Shown: positions 27,518 to 37,921, counted from the stretch's first letter. The stretch is DNA of 64,000 bases from Tissierella creatinini (GCA_005046945.1 SUSS01000004.1:62001-126000); one strand, 5' to 3'. The notes: generated from the sequence alone by a model not told the origin. Numbers and translations: made by a program.

Positions 27518-27977
27518 TAGACTTGTTAGAGGAGCTGCCATTGCTGCATTGTATGCCATACTTACTTTAACTTTACCTGCCTATGGTGCCTTGCAATTTA
27601 GAATCTCAGAAGTGATGACCTTATTGGCATTCTTCAATCCCTTCTATATATTGCCTTTAACCATAGGTTGTGCAATTGCAAATATAGCCAGTCCCTTTGG
27701 CATTGTTGATGTGATCTTTGGAAGCCTGGCTAGTTTCCTAGCTCTAACTGCTATGAGTAAGACTAAGAATATCTACTTGGCAAGTATATGGCCTGCTTTC
27801 TTTAGTTTTATTATCGGATTAGAGATTATGTTTCTATCCACTGAACCGGTTAACTTCTTTTTAATTACAGGTCAGATAATGCTATCTGAATTTGTAGTAG
27901 TAACTATAATCGGAGTTCCTCTAATGAAATTTATAATGAGAAATGAATATATTGAAAGATTAGTAACACAATTTTAA
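27507..27977 (+). CDS. queT: QueT-type ECF substrate-binding protein for queuosine precursors
   Basis: About 156-residue integral membrane S component with five to six helices (AAIAALYAILTLTLPAYGALQFRISEVMTLLAF at the start, the QueT signature). It binds preQ1, preQ0 or queuine and docks to a shared EcfAA'T module; an EcfT is encoded at the left edge of this window. The frame allows a GTG at 27498, but TAGGTGA is spaced for TTG 27507, giving the usual MKTNRLVRG N-terminus and an 11-base overlap with the upstream gene. Confidence 0.88.
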   Translation: MKTNRLVRGAAIAALYAILTLTLPAYGALQFRISEVMTLLAFFNPFYILPLTIGCAIANIASPFGIVDVIFGSLASFLALTAMSKTKNIYLASIWPAFFSFIIGLEIMFLSTEPVNFFLITGQIMLSEFVVVTIIGVPLMKFIMRNEYIERLVTQF

Positions 27978-28007
27978 TAAGGGTAAGCAAGCAGATTAAC
28001 TAAAACT

Positions 28008-28050
28008 AAAAAGCCCATTAGGTAGTTTTAAACTACCTAATAGGCTTTTT
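28008..28050. terminator. Bidirectional terminator between queT and msrB
   Basis: AAAAAGCCxATTAGGTAGTTT hairpin with its complement ending TAGGCTTTTT; 20-bp near-perfect stem between convergent genes. Confidence 0.9.
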
Positions 28051-28066
28051 ACCACATGAAAACTTT

Positions 28067-28519
28067 CTATTCAAAAATCTTTAAATACTCTCCATAACCT
28101 TCCTTCTCCATATCCTCTTTTTTTATAAATCTTAAGGAAGCTCCATTTATACAGTATCTAAGTCCCCCCTTATCCTTTGGACCATCCGGGAATACATGGC
28201 CAAGATGGGAATCCGCATGTTTGCTTCTTACTTCGGTCCTTATCATTCCGTGGGATAAATCCCTTTTCTCCAGTACATTTTCATCCTCTAAAGGCTTGGT
28301 AAAGCTAGGCCATCCGCAACCTGCATCAAATTTATCTTTAGAGGAAAATAGCGGCTCCCCTGATACTATATCAACATATATACCTTCTTCATTCCTTTTA
28401 TCATATTCATGAGAAAATGGTCTTTCTGTAGCATTTTCCTGAGTAACCTTATATTCTACAGGAGAAAGCTTTTCTATTAAATCTTCTCTTGATGGCTTTT
28501 TATAATCCTTATAATCCAC
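28067..28519 (-). CDS. msrB: Peptide methionine (R)-S-oxide reductase
   Basis: About 150-residue MsrB that repairs R-methionine sulfoxide in proteins. The core GCGWPSF, SHLGHVF and the catalytic [11 protein letters not shown] (Cys near residue 130) are present. The zinc-binding CxxC pairs of many MsrB proteins are absent. GTG 28528 lies inside the AGAGG ribosome site, so GTG 28519, eight bases downstream, is the more likely start. It is monocistronic and stands alone from msrA. Confidence 0.93.
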   Translation of the reverse strand: MDYKDYKKPSREDLIEKLSPVEYKVTQENATERPFSHEYDKRNEEGIYVDIVSGEPLFSSKDKFDAGCGWPSFTKPLEDENVLEKRDLSHGMIRTEVRSKHADSHLGHVFPDGPKDKGGLRYCINGASLRFIKKEDMEKEGYGEYLKIFE

Positions 28520-28601
28520 TTTAAACACCTCTTTTATGTATTTTACCCATTTTACTATGGTATAATTACTAATATGGAAAAAAGATGAAAGGTGAGATTT
28601 T

Positions 28602-30398
28602 ATGAGATGGAACTTAGATAGTTTATATAGGTCCTTTGATTCTAAAGAATATTTGAAGGATATCGAAAGTTACGAAAGCCTTATAGAGGAATTTAATCAT
28701 TGGGCTGATGAAGAGCTAGTCAACTATGATAATCCTAATAAAAAGATAGAAGAATATATCAATTATTCAATGAATATATCAGCCCTTGCTACAAAGCTTG
28801 GGGCTTATGCCAGTCTTACAGCAAGCGTTGATGCTAAAAACGAAATTGCACTTCAATACCAAAATAAGCTTTCAGTAGTTGCTACTAAAATAACCCAAGC
28901 AGATGTAAAGTTTCAGAAATATATAAAAGATATGGATAATTTAGATGAGATAATATCTTCTTCCCCTTTATTAGAAGACCATGACTTTTATTTAAAGCAG
29001 ATTAAAAAATACGCTAATTATTTACTTCTCCAAGAGGAAGAAGTCCTTATTTCCAAGATGAAAAATACAGGCTCAACTGCATGGACTAATCTCCAAAACA
29101 AACTGGTCTCAACACTCATGGTAGATATAGTTTTAGAAGGTGAGCAAAAATCCCTTCCGCTTCCTCAAATCAGAAATCTAGCCTATAGTCCAGACCCTGA
29201 AATCAGAAAAGCTGCTTATGAAGCTGAACTTAAAGCATATGAAAAAATTGAGGAGTCATCCTCTGCAGCTTTAAATGGAATAAAGGGCGAGGTCATTACT
29301 ATAACCCAAATGAGAGGATTTGATAATCCTCTAGATGAAGTGCTATTACAATCCAGAATGGACAAGGAAACACTTGATTCAATGTTTACAGCAATTAAGG
29401 AGTATCTACCGACATTCCAAAAATATTATAGAAGAAAGGCCCAATTGTTAGGTCATAGAAATGCTCTTCCATTCTATGATTTGTTTGCACCAATGGGAAA
29501 TGTGAGTCGTACCTTTACCTTAGAAGAGACTATGAAATATGTAGGGGATAATTTTAAGACCTTTAGTCCTAAATTAGCAGACTTTGCTCAAAAAGCTTAT
29601 AATAATAAATGGCTTGATGTAGAAGTTAGAGAAGGTAAAAGTGGTGGTGCATTCTGCTCTAACCTTCATCCAATTAAGGAAAGCAGAATTATGTCCAACT
29701 TCGATGGGAGCTTCTCCAGCATTACAACCCTAGCTCATGAACTGGGCCATGGCTATCACGGTTCAACCCTTATTGAAGAATCCATTTTAAATAGCAGATA
29801 TCCTATGCCTATAGCAGAAACTGCTTCTATTTTCTGTGAAACTATAGTTATGAATGCAGCACTTAGAGAATCTAATGATGAAGAAGCCTTTGGAATCCTT
29901 GAAGCTTCTATATCCGATGCAGGCCAAGTAATAGTGGACATATATTCTAGATTCCTATTTGAAACAGAATTATTTGAGAGAAGAAAAAGTCATCCATTAT
30001 CTGTAAAGGAATTAAAGGAAATTATGATAGAAGCTCAAAAGCAGGCTTATGGAGACGCCTTGGACCATAAAATTCTTCATCCCTATATGTGGATAAATAA
30101 GTCCCATTATTATTCAGCTGGTCGAAACTTCTATAACTTCCCTTATGCCTTTGGCCTACTATTCTCAAAAGGTCTTTATGCAGAGTATCTTAAGAGAGAG
30201 GAAGCCTTTGTAGAGAAATATGATAAGCTTTTAAATGCAACAGGTAAAAATAATATTAAGGATCTAGCTTTAATGATGGATATAGATATTACTAAGCCTG
30301 ACTTCTTTAGAAATTCCTTAAGGTTGATTGAACAAGATATAGAAAAATTCTTGCAGATAACCAATAGTTTAAATGATCAAATCATCAAAGATGAATAA
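28602..30398 (+). CDS. pepF: Oligoendopeptidase F
   Basis: 598-residue M3-family zinc metallopeptidase that degrades short peptides in the cytosol. The HELGH zinc motif ([12 protein letters not shown]) is near residue 380, with the third ligand region [13 protein letters not shown] about 28 residues later. Length and N-terminal helical lid are typical. It is monocistronic, preceded by AAAGGTGAG. Peptide use fits an amino-acid-fermenting lifestyle. Confidence 0.95.
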   Translation: MRWNLDSLYRSFDSKEYLKDIESYESLIEEFNHWADEELVNYDNPNKKIEEYINYSMNISALATKLGAYASLTASVDAKNEIALQYQNKLSVVATKITQADVKFQKYIKDMDNLDEIISSSPLLEDHDFYLKQIKKYANYLLLQEEEVLISKMKNTGSTAWTNLQNKLVSTLMVDIVLEGEQKSLPLPQIRNLAYSPDPEIRKAAYEAELKAYEKIEESSSAALNGIKGEVITITQMRGFDNPLDEVLLQSRMDKETLDSMFTAIKEYLPTFQKYYRRKAQLLGHRNALPFYDLFAPMGNVSRTFTLEETMKYVGDNFKTFSPKLADFAQKAYNNKWLDVEVREGKSGGAFCSNLHPIKESRIMSNFDGSFSSITTLAHELGHGYHGSTLIEESILNSRYPMPIAETASIFCETIVMNAALRESNDEEAFGILEASISDAGQVIVDIYSRFLFETELFERRKSHPLSVKELKEIMIEAQKQAYGDALDHKILHPYMWINKSHYYSAGRNFYNFPYAFGLLFSKGLYAEYLKREEAFVEKYDKLLNATGKNNIKDLALMMDIDITKPDFFRNSLRLIEQDIEKFLQITNSLNDQIIKDE

Positions 30399-30418
30399 TG
30401 AAACACGGATTAAAGATT

Positions 30419-30470
30419 AAGCTTTTTAAGAAAACTCAAGTAGAGACACTTGAGTTTTCTTAAAAAGCTT
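30419..30470. terminator. Long perfect palindrome, bidirectional terminator
   Basis: 23-bp perfect inverted repeat (AAGCTTTTTAAGAAAACTCAAGT and its complement) around a 6-base loop, between convergent pepF and the moeA-like gene. Confidence 0.8.
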
Positions 30471-30476
30471 ACCCTA

Positions 30477-31502
30477 TTAATATTTACCAAAATGACAATT
30501 GGGGAAGGTACATACCGTACATTTTAAGCATTGCCCACCATAACCTAGTCTTGAAATATCCCTTCTTACTATGGTCTCACCTGCCATTACTCTAGGCAAG
30601 AGTAAATCAAACGCAGTTCTAGCTGAAAACATTACACAGCCAGGAAGGCCGAAAACAGGAACTTCATCTAAATATGCCATTAAGAGCATAGCTCCAGGTA
30701 AAACAGGAGTACCATAAGTTACAATATTTGCTCCTGTAGCTTTTATCCCTCCCGGAGTCTTGTCATCCGGATCAACACTCATTCCACCGGTTACAACAAT
30801 AAGGTCTGCTCCCTTTTCTTTAGCTTTTAATATCTCATCTTTAATAAGATCTAATTCATCGGGAACTATTGTCTTATAAAAGACATAAGTCCCAAATTCC
30901 AATAGCTTTTTCTCCACAACAGGTCCAAATTTATCCTCAATTCTTCCCTTATAGACCTCACTTCCGGTAACTATAATGGCTGCTTTTAGAGTCTTAAAAG
31001 GCTTTACCCTAAATATAGGTCCCTTTTCATCTATTATCTTCTTTACTTCATCTATTTTATTCTTATTGATAGTCAATGGGATTACCCTGCAGCCCCCGAT
31101 TAATTCTTCTTCATCGATGGTTCTATCTCCATGAATTGTAGCAATACATATATCCCCCAGATCATTGACTTCTTCTAAGATCTCTCTATCTATTTTTAAT
31201 AAGCCCTTAAAGTCTGGATGTATATTTATCTTCCCTTCACTAGGTGGACTTGTAAAATGGACGCCTTCTCCGCATATAAGGTTTCCTAAGGCTAAGGCCG
31301 CCTCATCTTCATGTAGTTCATCTTCCTTTAATTCAAATACATAAATATGTTCCTTGCCAATTCTTAAAAGATGGTCTATATCAGATTTCTGAATAACGTG
31401 TCCTTTTTTAAAGGCTACACCCTTAAATTCACCGGGAACAATTTCAGTAATATCATGGCAAAGCACCATGCCTACTGCATCTATAGTCTCTACTACCTTC
31501 AT
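30477..31502 (-). CDS. MoeA/MogA-like molybdopterin-binding protein with cysteine-rich tail
   Basis: About 341-residue protein whose middle and C-terminal parts form a MoCF_biosynth domain: IIVTGSEVYKGRI near residue 180, VVTGGMSVDPDDKTPGGI near 245 and VFGLPGCVMF near 290. It lacks the full MoeA domain set and ends in an unusual Cys cluster CLKCTVCTFPNCHFG that could bind a metal or iron-sulfur cluster. It closes the modABC-moaA-moaC/MOSC operon. Role in molybdenum cofactor maturation is supported by context; the tail suggests insertion into a particular enzyme (inference). ATG 31502 is preferred because TGAGGG fits it. Confidence 0.8.
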   Translation of the reverse strand: MKVVETIDAVGMVLCHDITEIVPGEFKGVAFKKGHVIQKSDIDHLLRIGKEHIYVFELKEDELHEDEAALALGNLICGEGVHFTSPPSEGKINIHPDFKGLLKIDREILEEVNDLGDICIATIHGDRTIDEEELIGGCRVIPLTINKNKIDEVKKIIDEKGPIFRVKPFKTLKAAIIVTGSEVYKGRIEDKFGPVVEKKLLEFGTYVFYKTIVPDELDLIKDEILKAKEKGADLIVVTGGMSVDPDDKTPGGIKATGANIVTYGTPVLPGAMLLMAYLDEVPVFGLPGCVMFSARTAFDLLLPRVMAGETIVRRDISRLGYGGQCLKCTVCTFPNCHFGKY

Positions 31503-31544
31503 AAAATCCCTCATTTCAAATTCTATTACTTAACACCACTACAA

Positions 31545-32447
31545 CTATAAAACTTCTATAACATCTCCTTCTTTTATCTTTCCACCCTTAAGAACTCTGG
31601 TAAATATACCTTCCTTAGGCATTACACACTTTCCTACTGCTTGTTTTATAGCACAACCGGTATGGCACTCTTTACCTATCTGGGTTACTTCATGAAGGGT
31701 TTCACCGATTGAAAGTTTTGTGCCTATGGGTAGTTCATAAAGGATTATTCCCTCAGTTGTAAGGTTTTCTGCAAAATCACCGAACTTTAAGTCCTTTAAA
31801 CCTTGGCCTTTCATCTTGTTAAAGCTTTCAAGACCTAGAAGACTCACCTGTCTATGCCAGTCGCCAGCATGGGCATCATTTTCAAGGCCATAGTTCTCAA
31901 TAAATAGACCTTCCTTTATGGGCTCCTTGATTACCCCTTTTTTATCTGAAATATTAACAGATAATACCTTTCCTAATTTTTTTTCTCTCATATATTCTCC
32001 TGACTTTCCACCTGTTTTTTTCATCAACTTAATATCTTCAATAATCATATCCTTATCTATTGCCTTGCACATATCATATATAGTAAGGCATGCAATAGAT
32101 GCAGCTGTAAGAGCCTCCATCTCAACACCGGTTTTCCCTGTAGTCTTTACCTCTGCTTCCAGCTCAATATATTCATCCTGAATATTGAACCTAATATCGG
32201 CACCGGTTAAAAATATATTGTGGCACATTGGTATAATATCACTGGTCTTCTTAGAACCCATAATACCTGCAACTTGAGCTACTGAAAGCACATCTCCCTT
32301 TTCAATAAGCCCTTGTCTTATTCTATCTGATGTTTCCTTCTTCATTCTAATTCTACCTGAAGCAATGGCTGTTCGTTTTGTAGTTTCCTTGTCTCCTACC
32401 TCAACCATATGGGCTCGTCCCGCTTCATTAAAATGGGTTAAATCCAT
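31545..32447 (-). CDS. moaC: MoaC-MOSC fusion protein
   Basis: 300-residue fusion. Residues 1-158 are MoaC, cyclic pyranopterin monophosphate synthase: [33 protein letters not shown] and [10 protein letters not shown] with the [12 protein letters not shown] catalytic region. Residues 163-300 are a MOSC domain ([44 protein letters not shown]). MOSC domains bind sulfurated molybdenum cofactor via Cys. The fusion joins an early pathway step to a cofactor-handling domain. It follows moaA by one base. Confidence 0.93.
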   Translation of the reverse strand: MDLTHFNEAGRAHMVEVGDKETTKRTAIASGRIRMKKETSDRIRQGLIEKGDVLSVAQVAGIMGSKKTSDIIPMCHNIFLTGADIRFNIQDEYIELEAEVKTTGKTGVEMEALTAASIACLTIYDMCKAIDKDMIIEDIKLMKKTGGKSGEYMREKKLGKVLSVNISDKKGVIKEPIKEGLFIENYGLENDAHAGDWHRQVSLLGLESFNKMKGQGLKDLKFGDFAENLTTEGIILYELPIGTKLSIGETLHEVTQIGKECHTGCAIKQAVGKCVMPKEGIFTRVLKGGKIKEGDVIEVL

Positions 32448-32448
32448 G

Positions 32449-33402
32449 TTATCCCCCTATCTGATTCATATTTCGGCTTATATATTCCTTATCTTCAAGA
32501 TGATGCTCTTCTTCCTTAGTTAAAATCGCATCACTTATGATCTTCTTTATATCCTCTTTATTCTCAAAGGCTTTCTTTAAGTCTATCTCTCTATTGGAAT
32601 GAAGACAAAGCTTGAGTAATCCAGTGGATGTTAGCCTTACCCTATTACAAGACTTGCAGAACTTACATGATATGGGATTTATAATTCCTACTTTCCCTTT
32701 AGCTCCCGGTAATTTGTAGTATAGGGCTGGAGAAAACTTATCCTCAGCTACTACCGGTATAAGGTCTTTTACTGCTTCCAGTATTCTAGAACTTGGAATG
32801 AATTTTTCCTTAGCAAATCCTGCTGCCTCTCCTATAGGCATAAGTTCAATAAATCTAACATCAATATCATCCCTAGTTAAGTCTATAAGAGATGGAATTT
32901 CATCATCATTAAAACCACCAATTAATACTGTATTAATTTTTAATGGGGTCAAGCCAACCTCCTTAGCTGCCTTAATACCATTTAGTACTTTATCCAAATC
33001 TCCCCCACGGGTTATATCCCTATACCTTTCTTTATTTAGAGTATCAAGGCTAATATTCACCCTAGTTAATCCTGCCTCTTTTAAACTTTTAGCATATTTT
33101 TCTAAGAGGATTCCATTGGTGGTCATAGCTATTTCTCTTACTCCTTCAAGTTTAGAAACTTTAGAGATGAGATCTACAATACCTAACCTTACCAGGGGTT
33201 CTCCACCTGTAAATCTTATTTTATCTATTCCAAGGTCTACAAACACCTTTATAACCTCATAGGTATCCTCTAAGGTCATTATATCCCCATGCTCAAGCTT
33301 GTCTACACCTTTTCCAGGCATACAGTATTCGCACCGTAAATTACACCTATCTGTCAGAGATACCCTAAGATAGTTTATTTCTCTTCCAAATGAATCCTTC
33401 AT
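32449..33402 (-). CDS. moaA: GTP 3',8-cyclase
   Basis: 317-residue radical-SAM enzyme that opens molybdopterin synthesis by rearranging GTP. The N-terminal cluster [10 protein letters not shown] (about residue 20) and the second C-terminal cluster [21 protein letters not shown] (about residue 245-265) are both present. The extreme C-terminus lacks the usual GG but reads QIGG, close to the conserved Met-Gly-Gly tail that enters the active site. Confidence 0.96.
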   Translation of the reverse strand: MKDSFGREINYLRVSLTDRCNLRCEYCMPGKGVDKLEHGDIMTLEDTYEVIKVFVDLGIDKIRFTGGEPLVRLGIVDLISKVSKLEGVREIAMTTNGILLEKYAKSLKEAGLTRVNISLDTLNKERYRDITRGGDLDKVLNGIKAAKEVGLTPLKINTVLIGGFNDDEIPSLIDLTRDDIDVRFIELMPIGEAAGFAKEKFIPSSRILEAVKDLIPVVAEDKFSPALYYKLPGAKGKVGIINPISCKFCKSCNRVRLTSTGLLKLCLHSNREIDLKKAFENKEDIKKIISDAILTKEEEHHLEDKEYISRNMNQIGG

Positions 33403-33454
33403 ATTTCACCATCTTCTTTTACATAAATTATTTTAAGCACCACATATTTCTAAC

Positions 33455-34516
33455 TTAACAATAGAATAACAATATATTTTTTTTATGAATACTTATATCT
33501 AATTTTGAATTAATATTCAAGTCTTTAAAGTCCTCTTTAGATAATTTTATATAAAGGGGTGCATTACCATTACTAGATAGAATGACAATTTTATTAAAAA
33601 GGTCTTCTATAAAATCAATTATATTAAGGTTGAAATGATTATCATAAATGGAATCATTACAATGGTCAATATGATGGGCTCGGATACCGACATATTCTAT
33701 ATTATCCAAAACACTTTCATCACATTCCAGTTCTAGATTCCAATCCAGTGCCAAAATTCTCTTTTCACCTATCTTTTTAGCTCTTGAAATATTCTCACAT
33801 CCTGTTAGGATAGCTCCATTCATACTAGAAGGATTTTTAAATAGGTCTTTCTTCGAGCTTATAGTTTCGATTTTTCCATCCTTCATTATGGCAATCCTAT
33901 TGGATATTCGATAGACCTCATCTCTATTATGGGATACAAATAGACTAGTTCCCTTATAATCCTTTAAAGTTGACACTAATTCCTGTTCTAGTTGCCATCT
34001 TAAATATGTGTCCAAGGCTGAGAATGGTTCGTCTAAGAGGATTAGTTCAGGGCTATTTACTAGCATTCTGGCTAAAGCGACCCTCTGTTGCTGACCACCT
34101 GATAGTTGACTAGGATACTTTTTCTCAAGTCCCTGAAGTGAAAAACTTTCAATCTTCTCCTTTAGAAGTCCTAATTTATCCGGGTGATTCTTAGGTATTC
34201 CCATTAAAATATTCTGTTCCAATGTCATATTTGGAAAGAGAGCATAGTTTTGAAAGAGTAGACCTACTTTCCTTTTTTGAGGGCACAGATTAATCTTTTT
34301 GCTGCTATCATAGAGAGTTCTTCCATTTAGGATAATCTGTCCGGAATCAGGTTTTTCTACTCCGGCAATACACTTAAGAGTCATGCTCTTTCCGCAGCCT
34401 GAAGAGCCTAGAAGTGCTAAAACTTCATCTTTTGATTCAAATTCAACATTCAATTGGAAGTCCTTAAACTTCTTCTTAATATTCACATAAAGAATTTTAA
34501 AAACCCCCTTTTCCAT
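33455..34516 (-). CDS. modC: Molybdate ABC transporter ATPase
   Basis: About 353-residue ATPase. Walker A LLGSSGCGKSMTLKC, signature [16 protein letters not shown], Walker B LILLDEPFSALDTYL and a C-terminal TOBE-type regulatory extension are visible. The frame is open to 34540, but ATG 34516 with AAGG upstream gives 20 bases of overlap with modB. A downstream GTG at 34486 is an alternative. Serves ModB import of molybdate or tungstate. Confidence 0.9.
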   Translation of the reverse strand: MEKGVFKILYVNIKKKFKDFQLNVEFESKDEVLALLGSSGCGKSMTLKCIAGVEKPDSGQIILNGRTLYDSSKKINLCPQKRKVGLLFQNYALFPNMTLEQNILMGIPKNHPDKLGLLKEKIESFSLQGLEKKYPSQLSGGQQQRVALARMLVNSPELILLDEPFSALDTYLRWQLEQELVSTLKDYKGTSLFVSHNRDEVYRISNRIAIMKDGKIETISSKKDLFKNPSSMNGAILTGCENISRAKKIGEKRILALDWNLELECDESVLDNIEYVGIRAHHIDHCNDSIYDNHFNLNIIDFIEDLFNKIVILSSNGNAPLYIKLSKEDFKDLNINSKLDISIHKKNILLFYC

Positions 34517-35171
34517 GTTTTTTAACCTTACCACTCTCAAACATATTGAGTAATATCATAGATGCAAAGGATATGATTACTATTATACCAACCCATTTAT
34601 AGGCTAATTCTCTATTTCCTGCTTGTACAGCACTATAAACTGCAACTGCCATGGTTTGTGTCTTTCCAGGTATATTTCCTGCTATCATTATAGTTGCCCC
34701 GAATTCACCAAGAGCTCTAGCAAATGCCAATATAGTGCCTGCAATAATGCTATTAAAAGAATTGGGAATCATAATTTTTAGAAAGATTTCATGCTCAGAT
34801 AAGCCCAAAGTTCTAGCAACATAGATTATATTCTTGTCCACTTGCTCAAGGGCCCCTCTTGCAGTTCTGTACATTAGTGGGAAGGAGACCACAATTGATG
34901 CTATGATAGTAGCTGTAGCGGAAAAAACTATTGAAATATCATAGCTTAAAAGGAATTTACCAATAAGGCTGTTCTTCCCCAATAGTACCAATAGCAAGAA
35001 TCCTACAACAGTAGGTGGTAGGACCAGAGGAAGGGTAAAAAGACCATCTGCCAATCCTTTTAATTTATTTAATCTTATGGAAAAATATGCACTATAAATA
35101 CCAAGTATAAATGTTATACATGTAGCTATTATAGCTGCTTTTAAGGATATAAATAAAGGGGAACACTCCAT
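34497..35171 (-). CDS. modB: Molybdate ABC transporter permease
   Basis: 224-residue permease with five to six helices. The binding-protein-dependent signature ARALGEFGATIMIAG near residue 150 marks the molybdate/tungstate/sulfate group. Stops inside modC. Confidence 0.94.
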   Translation of the reverse strand: MECSPLFISLKAAIIATCITFILGIYSAYFSIRLNKLKGLADGLFTLPLVLPPTVVGFLLLVLLGKNSLIGKFLLSYDISIVFSATATIIASIVVSFPLMYRTARGALEQVDKNIIYVARTLGLSEHEIFLKIMIPNSFNSIIAGTILAFARALGEFGATIMIAGNIPGKTQTMAVAVYSAVQAGNRELAYKWVGIIVIISFASMILLNMFESGKVKKHGKGGF

Positions 35172-35208
35172 TATTTTACCTCCACCTCTGTATAATATAT
35201 TTTCCTTG

Positions 35209-36048
35209 TTATTTCATAGTAAAACCATGCTTTATAAATATTTCAGCAGCTTCCTCAGATGATAAATAGTCTAAGAATGCTTGAGATTCATCTTTATGTT
35301 TTGAGGAGCTTATAATAGCAACAGGGTAGCTTACTTCTTTATGGCTAGCTTCGGGAGCTTCTGTTATTACCTTTACCTTATCTGTACTAGCTGCATCTGT
35401 AGCATATACCAGTCCAAAATCCACTTCTCCTGCTTCAACCCAGGCAAGTACTGTTCTTACATCACTAGCATAGACCGCTTTTGGGGTAATTTTATCTAAG
35501 ATATTAAGGTTAGTAAATATTTCCTCGCTATATTGGCCTACAGGAACACTTGCCGGATCCCCTAGCCCAATTTTTTTAACATCATCCCTAACTAATTCTT
35601 CAATGGAAGTAATATTTAATTCATTGTCTAAAGGAGAGACTAGTACCACTTTATTTGTTAGTAATGTTTTTCTGCTTTCATTCACAATATGTCCACTTTC
35701 CTCCAAGGCATCCATTTGCTTTTGAGCAGCAGATATAAAGATATCTGCCGGAGCACCTTCCTCAATTTGAGTCTGCAATGCACCAGATCCACCAAAGGTA
35801 TAGGTAAGTGTAACATTTGGGGCTACTTCCTTATAAGTCTCCGTCAATTCAGCCAAAACGTCTGTCATACTTGCGGCTGCTGAAATCAACAGTTCAACTT
35901 CTTCTACTGGTTCTTCAGCAGGGGTTTCAGTCACTGGGATCTCAACTACAGGTGCCTCCGATGCTGGTGTTTCTACTTTTCTTCCACATCCTATCAATAG
36001 GAATAGGGATAATACTCCAATCAAGATTAATGTACCTTGTTTTTCCAT
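35209..36048 (-). CDS. modA: Molybdate-binding lipoprotein
   Basis: 279-residue substrate-binding protein. Signal peptide with lipobox FLLIGC (Cys near residue 21), a Pro/Glu/Thr-rich tether (about 25-50) and the ModA fold: ISAAASMTDVL, GGSGALQTQIEEGAPADIFISAA and DFGLVYATDA. It could bind molybdate or tungstate. First gene of the mod operon, directly after a Moco riboswitch. Confidence 0.95.
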   Translation of the reverse strand: MEKQGTLILIGVLSLFLLIGCGRKVETPASEAPVVEIPVTETPAEEPVEEVELLISAAASMTDVLAELTETYKEVAPNVTLTYTFGGSGALQTQIEEGAPADIFISAAQKQMDALEESGHIVNESRKTLLTNKVVLVSPLDNELNITSIEELVRDDVKKIGLGDPASVPVGQYSEEIFTNLNILDKITPKAVYASDVRTVLAWVEAGEVDFGLVYATDAASTDKVKVITEAPEASHKEVSYPVAIISSSKHKDESQAFLDYLSSEEAAEIFIKHGFTMK

Positions 36049-36086
36049 AAACTCTACCTCTTATCTTATTATATTTATGTAAAAGT

Positions 36087-36226
36087 ACAAAAAAACAGCC
36101 CAAAAAGGCTGTATGTACTTATGCATATCTTCCTTTCCAAATACGTGGGAGGCATAAAGATTTCTCCTTATACCCATCGGCTTTTCTTCATGGCTCTTAG
36201 CTTTAGAAGTTTAAGCTCGGAAAATT
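36087..36226 (-). promoter_or_regulatory. Moco (molybdenum/tungsten cofactor) riboswitch with terminator
   Basis: Minus strand from 36226: TTTCCGAGC, then GCC..AAAGCCGATGGG, then GCCTCCCACGTATTTGGAAAGG. The latter parallels the conserved GCCTCCCGTATCTGGAAAGG of the E. coli moaA Moco element. It is followed by an ACAGCC/GGCTGT hairpin and a seven-T run (36113-36087), a transcription-off switch ahead of modA. Confidence 0.88.
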
Positions 36227-36311
36227 TATTATATTTCTTATTTATTTTTAATCCTAAGATTTATTAAATCTCTTTTAATCTTATCACATTTAAATATGAA
36301 TTGGAACAATT

Positions 36312-36911
36312 TTATTTAGTTAAGTAGTTACTTAAGTCTTCCATAGTATTTAGATTCATAAACATATCCCATTTTGGGCTGAATTTACGAGCTTCATCCT
36401 CTTCAATATAAATCATATTAAAGTCCTTAATTAGTCCATTAATTGACCGTCTTCCCGAACTTAAGTAGTATTCTATCTGATCTATAAGTTGGATTGAATA
36501 GAAGCCATGAAATGGTTCTATCTGAATTCCTAACCTAGTAACAATTCCAAAGGAATCCTTACCAGCAAGCATAAGTTTATCCTTCATAAAATTCATATAC
36601 TCCATATTTATATTGGGCATATCACAAGCTACTACAAAGGCGTATTGACTTGAGGACAGCTTCAAACCTGCGTGAATTCCTCCAAGAGGCCCCATATCTT
36701 TAAATATATCACTAGTGATAATATGTGGCGAACCAATATATAATTCAGGTTTATTAGTAACTATTATTATTTCGTCAAATTGCACTTTTAATTTTGATAT
36801 AACATCATCTATTAATCTAGCTTCATTAATATTTAAAAGTTGTTTATCAAAACCCATTCTTGAGCTTTTACCGCCTGCTAGTATAATAGCTGTACCAAAT
36901 TTTCTATCCAT
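36312..36911 (-). CDS. mobA: Molybdenum cofactor guanylyltransferase
   Basis: About 199-residue nucleotidyltransferase adding GMP to molybdenum cofactor, producing the dinucleotide form used by bacterial formate dehydrogenases. The motif LAGGKSSRMGFDK (start) and MGPLGGIHAGL are diagnostic, and ACDMPNINMEY is the metal site. AGAAGGTGAT fits ATG 36911, five bases after mogA ends. Confidence 0.93.
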   Translation of the reverse strand: MDRKFGTAIILAGGKSSRMGFDKQLLNINEARLIDDVISKLKVQFDEIIIVTNKPELYIGSPHIITSDIFKDMGPLGGIHAGLKLSSSQYAFVVACDMPNINMEYMNFMKDKLMLAGKDSFGIVTRLGIQIEPFHGFYSIQLIDQIEYYLSSGRRSINGLIKDFNMIYIEEDEARKFSPKWDMFMNLNTMEDLSNYLTK

Positions 36912-36915
36912 TTGA

Positions 36916-37407
36916 TCACCTTCTGGCACATTCACCGCCACGTCCTGTCAATATCTCAAGTCCATGCTCTAGACTTCCAAGTATAAAGTCCAAGGCTTCC
37001 TTGACTGCTTTTGGGCTTCCGGGAAGATTAACTATCAAAGTTTGCTTTCTTATTCCTGAAACAGCTCTGGATAGCATTGCCCTAGGGGTTATTTGAAGAC
37101 TATAATACCTTATGGCTTCTGCAATTCCATTTGCCATTCTATCGCATGCTTTTATAGTGGCTTCAGGTGTTACATCCCGAAGGCTAAAGCCTGTTCCTCC
37201 AGTTGTTACTATTAAGTCCACATGTAGGTCATCTGTCATATGGACCATTTCTTCATATATAAGCTTCTCTTCATCTGGGACTATAATACTTTTTTCTATA
37301 TGATAGCCCTTTTCAGTCAATATCTTTGCAATCAGCTCTCCGGATTGATCTATTCTCTCTCCTCTAGACCCCTTATCGCTAGCTATTATTATCCCTACAT
37401 TATACAT
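36916..37407 (-). CDS. MogA/MoaB-type molybdopterin adenylyltransferase
   Basis: 163-residue MoCF_biosynth domain protein. TTGGTGFSLRDVTPEAT near residue 70 and the PGSPKAVKEAL segment near 130 identify it. It activates molybdopterin with AMP before MoeA inserts the metal. Whether it is MogA or MoaB cannot be settled by eye. Confidence 0.9.
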   Translation of the reverse strand: MYNVGIIIASDKGSRGERIDQSGELIAKILTEKGYHIEKSIIVPDEEKLIYEEMVHMTDDLHVDLIVTTGGTGFSLRDVTPEATIKACDRMANGIAEAIRYYSLQITPRAMLSRAVSGIRKQTLIVNLPGSPKAVKEALDFILGSLEHGLEILTGRGGECARR

Positions 37408-37426
37408 ATTCTCACTCCAGTTATCT

Positions 37427-37921
37427 CTAAAAAAGTTTTAGAAACTTGTCTTCTATTAAATCAACTACTTTATCTATCTGAAAAAAACCAAATTGGGGCA
37501 CCTTAATATCCAATGGTGCATCTGTAATTATACCAAAGAGGTCTTCTTCATTGGAATACAATTCCTCGGAGATGCCTTTTCTGAATACCTCCAGCTTAGG
37601 CTTTTTTTCAGTCTTATAGCCCTCAGTTATGATAATATCCACATTATTTATCTTCTCTATCATTTGATCTAAGCTATATTCTCTTTCCAATTTTTCAATA
37701 ATAGCCATCTTGTTAAAGGAGGATATTGCCACTAGGTCTGCACCCGCCTGAGCATGAAGCCAGGTATCCTTTCCCGGATGGTCTATTTCAAAGCCATGCA
37801 CATCATGTTTTATAGTAGCCACCCTATATCCTCGTCTTTTAATTTCAGATATTATATTACATAAGACAGTTGTCTTTCCTACATTGGATTTACTGGCAAT
37901 AATGGAGATTACCGGTATCAT
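37427..37921 (-). CDS. mobB: Molybdopterin-guanine dinucleotide biosynthesis protein B
   Basis: 164-residue P-loop GTPase. Walker A SKSNVGKTT at residues 10-18, HDVHGFEID, and IITEGYKTEKKPKLEVFR near 105 are MobB hallmarks. It assists MobA. The start overlaps the moeA stop in ATGA. Confidence 0.94.
   Translation of the reverse strand: MIPVISIIASKSNVGKTTVLCNIISEIKRRGYRVATIKHDVHGFEIDHPGKDTWLHAQAGADLVAISSFNKMAIIEKLEREYSLDQMIEKINNVDIIITEGYKTEKKPKLEVFRKGISEELYSNEEDLFGIITDAPLDIKVPQFGFFQIDKVVDLIEDKFLKLF

Noticed and set aside
31545-32447. MoaC-MOSC fusion as a sequencing artefact
   Set aside because: Both domains are complete in one frame with a natural linker and no internal start-stop overlap.
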